Both the position numbers and the translations under genes were made by a program. Below the pieces are notes generated by a model, which saw nothing but the letters and a program-made list of their open reading frames with translations, searched no databases and had not been told where the DNA came from. Shown in pieces: positions 60,182 through 64,000 of a DNA stretch of 64,000 bases. Origin of the DNA: CAMLIZ01 sp040758375 (lineage in GTDB: Bacteria; Pseudomonadota; Gammaproteobacteria; Burkholderiales; Burkholderiaceae_C); assembly GCA_040758375.1 (NCBI GenBank), contig JBFLWE010000020.1:1-64000 (forward strand). The letters run 5' to 3'. How positions within the stretch are numbered: the stretch's first letter is position 1; each line of letters opens with the position of its first letter.

Positions 60182-61033
60182 TCATCGCGCCCGATGCTCC
60201 AGCACGAAGTTGGCCCCGTCGTGCTGGCCCAGCACGTCGGTCAGCCAGGGCAGCGTGTCCTTCAGCTGCCCGTGCAGCCGATGAGGCGGGTTGATGACGA
60301 ACATGCTGCTGCCCACCAGCCCGAAGCCGCGCTCGTCGGCCTGGGCCACCGAGAGCCGCGCATGCAGCCAGCCCTTGGGCGCGGCCTCGGCCGCGGTCTG
60401 CAGCCGGTGCGGCAGCTGCGCCGCCTCCACCAGCTGCACCTGCGGCACCCACACCAGCACCAGCCCTTCGGCGAAGCGCTGCTGCGCCTCGCGCACCGCG
60501 GCCAGCACCTTGGCGTAGTCGGTCTTCAGCTCGTACGAGGGGTCGATCAGCACCACGCCGCGGCGCGAGGGCGGCGGCAGCTCGGCCTTCAGCGCCGCGA
60601 AGCCATCGCTCATGCTCACCTGCGTGTGCGGCCGCTTGCCGAGGAACGACTCGAGGATGCGGTAGTCGGTGGGGTGCAGCTCGTACAGGCGCAGGCGGTC
60701 GGCCGGGCGCAACAGCATCTGCGCCAGCGCCGGCGAACCGGGGTATTGCTCCAGCGCGCCGCCGCCGTTGAACTCGCGCACCCGCTGCACGTAGTCGGCC
60801 ACCGGGCCGGGCAGGTCGTCGCGTCCCCACAGGCGGCCGATGCCGTCCTCGTACTCGTGTTTCTTGTTCGCGTAGCGGCCCTGCAGCGAGTAGCCGCCGG
60901 CGCCCGCATGGGTGTCGATCAGCGTGTACGGCTTGTCTTTCTCGCCCATGTGGCGCAGCACCTGCGTCAGCACCAGGTGCTTGAGCACGTCGGCGTGGTT
61001 GCCGGCATGGAAGGCGTGTCGGTAGGCGAGCAT
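60182..61033 (-). CDS. rlmJ: 23S rRNA (adenine(2030)-N(6))-methyltransferase RlmJ
   Basis: A 283-residue SAM-dependent methyltransferase. The N-terminus MLAYRHAFHAGNHADVLKHLVL is the RlmJ signature. SAM motif I lies in YTLIDTHAGAGGYSLQG, and the catalytic (D/N)PP(Y/F)-type motif appears as IDPSYELKTDY. It methylates A2030 of 23S rRNA. A second late motif SSMFVINPPH completes the family match. Transcribed divergently from the AbrB-family gene. Confidence 0.94.
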   Translation of the reverse strand: MLAYRHAFHAGNHADVLKHLVLTQVLRHMGEKDKPYTLIDTHAGAGGYSLQGRYANKKHEYEDGIGRLWGRDDLPGPVADYVQRVREFNGGGALEQYPGSPALAQMLLRPADRLRLYELHPTDYRILESFLGKRPHTQVSMSDGFAALKAELPPPSRRGVVLIDPSYELKTDYAKVLAAVREAQQRFAEGLVLVWVPQVQLVEAAQLPHRLQTAAEAAPKGWLHARLSVAQADERGFGLVGSSMFVINPPHRLHGQLKDTLPWLTDVLGQHDGANFVLEHRAR

Positions 61034-61119
61034 CCCGGGACTGTAGCCGCTCGGACCTGCACAGCGCGGCTGCGCCGGCGCACGCCGGGGCCTTGGCGCG
61101 GCGCCGTAACCTCGCGGGC

Positions 61120-62202
61120 ATGTCAGATCGGTTTGTCCCGGCCTCGCGTCGCGCGCTGCGCATCGCCGGCACGCTGGCCCTGGCCGCAGCGGCCGGCTGG
61201 GTTTGTGAAGCGCTGCGCGTGCCCCTGCCCTGGATGATCGGCCCGCTGCTGGCCACCGCACTGTGCGGCGTGAGCGGCCTGCCGGTGGACGCCGCCGGCC
61301 CCCTGCGCAACGCGGGCCAGTGGGCCATCGGCACGGCGCTCGGCCTGTACTTCACGCCCGAGGTGCTGCAGCAGATCCTGCGGCTGGCGCCGGCGCTCGC
61401 GGCCGGCATCGCCTGGGCTTTGCTGCTCGGCTACGGCTTCTACCGGCTGCTCGCGACGGTGTCGCAGGCCCGGTCCGCGCCTGAGCGGGCCACGGCCTAC
61501 TTCGCAGCCGCGATCGGCGGCGCCTCCGAGATGGCGGTGCTGGGCGAGCGCAGCGGCGGGCGCACCGATCGCATCGCGGCCGCACATTCGCTGCGCGTGC
61601 TGATCGTCGTCGTGAGCATTCCCTTCGCCTACCAGTGGGCCGGGCTGCGCGGTGCCGACGTCGCGTTGCCGGCCGCGCAGGCCGTGCAGCCGCTAGGGCT
61701 GGCGCTGCTGGTCGGCCTCACGGTCGCCGGCGCGCTGGCGTTGCGGCGGCTGCGCCTGCCCAACCCCTGGGTGCTGGGTGCGCTGGCCGTGGCGCTGGCC
61801 CTCACCGGCAGCGGCCTGGCGCTGTCGGCCTTGCCGAAGGCGGTGACCAACCTTGGCCAGCTGTTCATCGGCGTGGCGCTGGGCACGCGCTTCACGCCGG
61901 AGTTCGTGCACACGGCGCCGCGCTGGCTGGGCGCGGTGGCGCTGGGCACGCTGGGGATGATCGGGCTGTCGGCGGGTTTCGCCTGGTCGCTGGCGCAGCT
62001 GGCGGGCCTGCACTGGGCCACGGTGCTGCTGGGCACTTCGCCGGGTGGCATTGCCGAGATGTGCATCACGGCCAAGGTGCTGCAGCTCGGCGTGCCGGTG
62101 GTCACGGCCTTCCACGTGACCCGCTACGTGGCGGTGCTGCTGCTCACCGCGCCGCTGTACCGCTGGATCGAGCGCCGCGCGGCGGCGGCGCCCGTCACGT
62201 GA
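61120..62202 (+). CDS. AbrB-family (ammonia monooxygenase-like) membrane protein
   Basis: A 360-residue polytopic protein with the internally repeated AbrB/DUF-type fold: PLPWMIGPLLATALCGVSGLPV in the first half and LRLPNPWVLGALAVALALTG in the second, each followed by a long helical run. GGASEMAVLGE and SPGGIAEMCITAKVL are the matching repeated motifs. Ten to twelve helices are predicted. Such proteins are annotated as putative regulators or transporters, with no proven substrate. An in-frame start at 61,093 is less likely. Confidence 0.88.
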   Translation: MSDRFVPASRRALRIAGTLALAAAAGWVCEALRVPLPWMIGPLLATALCGVSGLPVDAAGPLRNAGQWAIGTALGLYFTPEVLQQILRLAPALAAGIAWALLLGYGFYRLLATVSQARSAPERATAYFAAAIGGASEMAVLGERSGGRTDRIAAAHSLRVLIVVVSIPFAYQWAGLRGADVALPAAQAVQPLGLALLVGLTVAGALALRRLRLPNPWVLGALAVALALTGSGLALSALPKAVTNLGQLFIGVALGTRFTPEFVHTAPRWLGAVALGTLGMIGLSAGFAWSLAQLAGLHWATVLLGTSPGGIAEMCITAKVLQLGVPVVTAFHVTRYVAVLLLTAPLYRWIERRAAAAPVT

Positions 62203-62791
62203 TGCGGTGCGCCTTGGCCCGGAACAGCTCGGCGATCCCCACCTCGCGCGGCCCGGGCACCAGCGTGAAGCGCTCGCCGGCGCTCAGGGAACCCGGCGTC
62301 TTGACCGCCAGGTAAAAGCCGCAATAGCCCGACTGCGCCATCATCTTCGCCGCCTTGTTGAAGCCCATCGCGGCGTTGAACTTGAAGCAGGGAAAGCGCG
62401 GCTCGCTCACCACCAGCTCGCAGCCGGCAAAGCGCAGCAGGTCGCCCACCCAGACCTGGCTCTCCAGCAGCCCGCGCAGGCTGAGGTTTTCGCCGATGGC
62501 GCCGGGCGCCAGCGCTTCGTCCCAGCCGGCGGCGCCGGCCTGGGCGCGCAGCGTCTGCCACACCGGGTAGTGCTCCAGCGGGTACGCGTATACCGCCTTG
62601 CTCAGCCCGCCGTGCACTGACAAGTCGGCCTGCTCGTCGCCGGCCAGGCCCAGCGGCTGCACCTCGAGCGCGCCGTGCACCGGCCGCTTGCCGATGGCCG
62701 TCATCACCGGGCGGCCGCCGATCATGCGCGCCTCGGCGCGCGCCACGTTCAGGCTGGCCAGGGTGCCGCCTGCTGGGGTAAGTGAAGGCAT
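62195..62791 (-). CDS. MOSC domain protein
   Basis: A 198-residue protein related to YiiM. Basic-acidic start region KRPVHGALEVQPLGLAGDEQADLSVHGGLSKAVYAY, then GAIGENLSLRGLLESQVWVGDLLRF and a conserved Cys in EPRFPCFKFNAAMGF. MOSC domains handle sulphur carried by molybdenum cofactor. YiiM-type proteins reduce N-hydroxylated compounds. The Cys is the expected Mo ligand. It overlaps the end of the convergent membrane protein gene by 8 bases. Confidence 0.9.
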   Translation of the reverse strand: MPSLTPAGGTLASLNVARAEARMIGGRPVMTAIGKRPVHGALEVQPLGLAGDEQADLSVHGGLSKAVYAYPLEHYPVWQTLRAQAGAAGWDEALAPGAIGENLSLRGLLESQVWVGDLLRFAGCELVVSEPRFPCFKFNAAMGFNKAAKMMAQSGYCGFYLAVKTPGSLSAGERFTLVPGPREVGIAELFRAKAHRIT

Positions 62792-62903
62792 GCACACGAG
62801 CTTACAGGCTCGCTGCGTCGGGGTGCCGAGGGCGGTCTTGCGTCTGCGCTGCCCGGCACCATCTGCCCAGCACGGCGGCCTGCGGCCGCGCTGGAGGCCT
62901 GCG

Positions 62904-63182
62904 ATGTGGAAACGGCTGACCCTGTGGTGGACCCTGCTGCGCGGTGACGCGCTGCGGCTGTGGTTCGCGCTGCGCCATCCGGCCGCGCCGCTGTGGCTGA
63001 AGCTGGGCACGGCGCTGATCGTGCTGTACCTGGTGTCACCGGTCGACCTGATCCCCGACGCGCTGCCGCTGGTCGGCGTGGTGGACGACCTGGTGCTGGT
63101 GCCGCTGGCGATCCGCTTCCTGCTCAAGCGCCTGCCGCCCGAGGTGGCCGAAGCCGCCGCGCGCCGCGCCGCGCGTCGCTGA
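62904..63182 (+). CDS. DUF1232 (YkvA-like) membrane protein
   Basis: A 92-residue protein with the DUF1232 signature YLVSPVDLIPDALPLVGVVDDLVLVPLAIRFLLKRLPPEV in a pair of hydrophobic helices. Function unknown. The ATG at 62,904 is the first Met with a plausible family N-terminus; upstream frame extension overlaps the divergent MOSC gene. Confidence 0.88.
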   Translation: MWKRLTLWWTLLRGDALRLWFALRHPAAPLWLKLGTALIVLYLVSPVDLIPDALPLVGVVDDLVLVPLAIRFLLKRLPPEVAEAAARRAARR

Positions 63183-63235
63183 GCCGAAGCGCCTGCACAA
63201 TGCACCGCCGAGGCAGCGGACAAGGAACTTCGGTG

Positions 63236-63733
63236 ATGCGGCAAGCGGTTGTGGGGGTGCTGGTGGTCCTGTGGCTGGCGGTGCTCGCAGGGCCTGCCGG
63301 CGCGCAGGAGCTGCGCCGCAATCCCTTTGGCGACCCGTTCTTGCGCATCACCAGCGGCCTGGCAGCCTGTCCGGCGCCCGAGGAGCCGGTCTTCACCGAA
63401 GAAGAGTTCCGCGCCGAGGCGCACGACCGCTCGCAGCGCGGCGTGAGCTGCTGGATGGCCGGGCGCTGCCGCCTGCACAACGCCTATCTCTACGACCAGG
63501 AGATCGTGCCGCGCGTCGAGAAGGCGCTGCAGGCCGACGGCCGGTTCGGTGCCGGCACCAGCGTGTGGGCGCTGGGGCAGCGGCGCTACGTGTGGCTCAA
63601 GGGCTGCGTGCAGTCGGCCGGGCAGGCGGCCGAGATCGAACGCATCGTGCGGCTGCTCGACGATGTGGAAGGCGTGCACAACCAGCTGATGGTGGGCACC
63701 GAGGGCCCGCCGCCCTACCGCGTGGCGCGCTGA
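63236..63733 (+). CDS. Secreted BON-domain protein
   Basis: A 165-residue protein from the ATG at 63,236 with signal peptide MRQAVVGVLVVLWLAVLAGPAGA. Two Cys flank SWMAGRCRL. The BON domain is at about residues 87-150 (LYDQEIVPRVEKALQADGRFGAGTSVWALGQRRYVWLKGCV...IVRLLDDVEGVHNQLMVG). BON proteins usually act at the envelope. An in-frame ATG at 63,200 would bury the signal peptide. It is the second BON protein of the window and differs clearly from the one at 34.8 kb. Confidence 0.82.
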   Translation: MRQAVVGVLVVLWLAVLAGPAGAQELRRNPFGDPFLRITSGLAACPAPEEPVFTEEEFRAEAHDRSQRGVSCWMAGRCRLHNAYLYDQEIVPRVEKALQADGRFGAGTSVWALGQRRYVWLKGCVQSAGQAAEIERIVRLLDDVEGVHNQLMVGTEGPPPYRVAR

Positions 63734-64000
63734 CACCACGCAGGCGCAGCACCCGGACTCATTCCCCTCCCGACGGTCAAAAGACCTTTGCATCCCGCCA
63801 TTCCGGATTTGCATGACCCCCCGGAATCCGGCGGTTACCAGCCCATTACACTGGAATGACAATGGTTTTGCGCCCCTCTACGTGGTAGCCGAGGGTTCAG
63901 GCGCGGAAACTGCCGTGTAACTTTCGGCTCTCTCCCGATTCGGCGTCGGGCGGCATTGGGCGAGCCCCGCGGACCCTTCTTTCACCGGGCCGCGAGGTTC
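63734..64000. other. Gene-free end of window with alternative hairpins
   Basis: No coding sequence is seen in these 267 bases. Two mutually exclusive 7-bp stems can form: ATTCCGG (63,800-63,806) with CCGGAAT (63,821-63,827), or CCGGATT (63,803-63,809) with AATCCGG (63,825-63,831). This may be an operator, terminator or leader element of the gene beyond the window. No riboswitch family was recognised. Confidence 0.4.

Overview
The window is a gene-dense, very GC-rich stretch of a bacterial chromosome that carries the replication-origin neighbourhood. Gene content and order (dnaA-dnaN-gyrB on one strand; rpmH-rnpA-yidD-yidC-mnmE diverging on the other; kdsD-kdsC-lptC; DUF2145, YiaA/B and CaiB/BaiF genes) point to a betaproteobacterium of the order Burkholderiales. 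The family cannot be fixed from sequence reading alone; the Leptothrix/Rubrivivax-like group is a guess.

Layout. 0-3.2 kb: a small orphan gene, a metallophosphoesterase, serA and a membrane zinc-ribbon protein. 3.4-14.5 kb: a large peptide-uptake locus with three DppA-type binding proteins, an M13 lipoprotein peptidase between the first and second, then dppB-C-D-F. 14.6-19.1 kb: an ABC-2 system whose permease is fused to an M1 aminopeptidase. 19.15-19.8 kb: a VapBC toxin-antitoxin pair. 19.9-26.6 kb: an accessory cassette resembling a double-glycine (RiPP or bacteriocin-like) peptide system. It has a frameshifted HlyD-type adaptor, a C39-peptidase ABC exporter gutted by two internal deletions, a 65-residue peptide with two copies of a GG leader motif, a TPR/winged-helix regulator and a clostripain-like (C11) protease. 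The protease carries three LPMGSPL repeats that resemble the peptide's predicted core. 26.8-31 kb: an uncharacterised four-gene operon. 31.1-34.8 kb: two sensor histidine kinases flanking a secreted small protein.

34.8-45.5 kb is the origin region: gyrB, dnaN and dnaA leftward; rpmH, rnpA, yidD, yidC and mnmE rightward. DnaA boxes lie on both sides of dnaA and also inside an unusual insertion in rnpA. 45.3-64 kb is mostly housekeeping and envelope genes: a DUF3606 protein, a cyclic-nucleotide-binding protein, a KefB/C-type antiporter, kdsD-kdsC-lptC-SDR, a glycine-rich RNA-binding protein, MarC, a CPBP protease, an MFS-PlsC fusion, DUF2145/YiaA-B genes, an XRE regulator, a CoA transferase, rlmJ, an AbrB-family membrane protein, a MOSC protein, a DUF1232 protein and a BON-domain protein. 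No rRNA, tRNA, CRISPR array or insertion sequence was recognised.

Functionally, the left arm is organised around peptide uptake and degradation (Dpp, M13, ABC-M1), the middle around a partly decayed peptide-secretion cassette, and the right arm around replication initiation, membrane insertion and lipopolysaccharide precursor synthesis. The very long antisense reading frames in this sequence (up to about 1,500 codons) are shadows of real genes and are not annotated.
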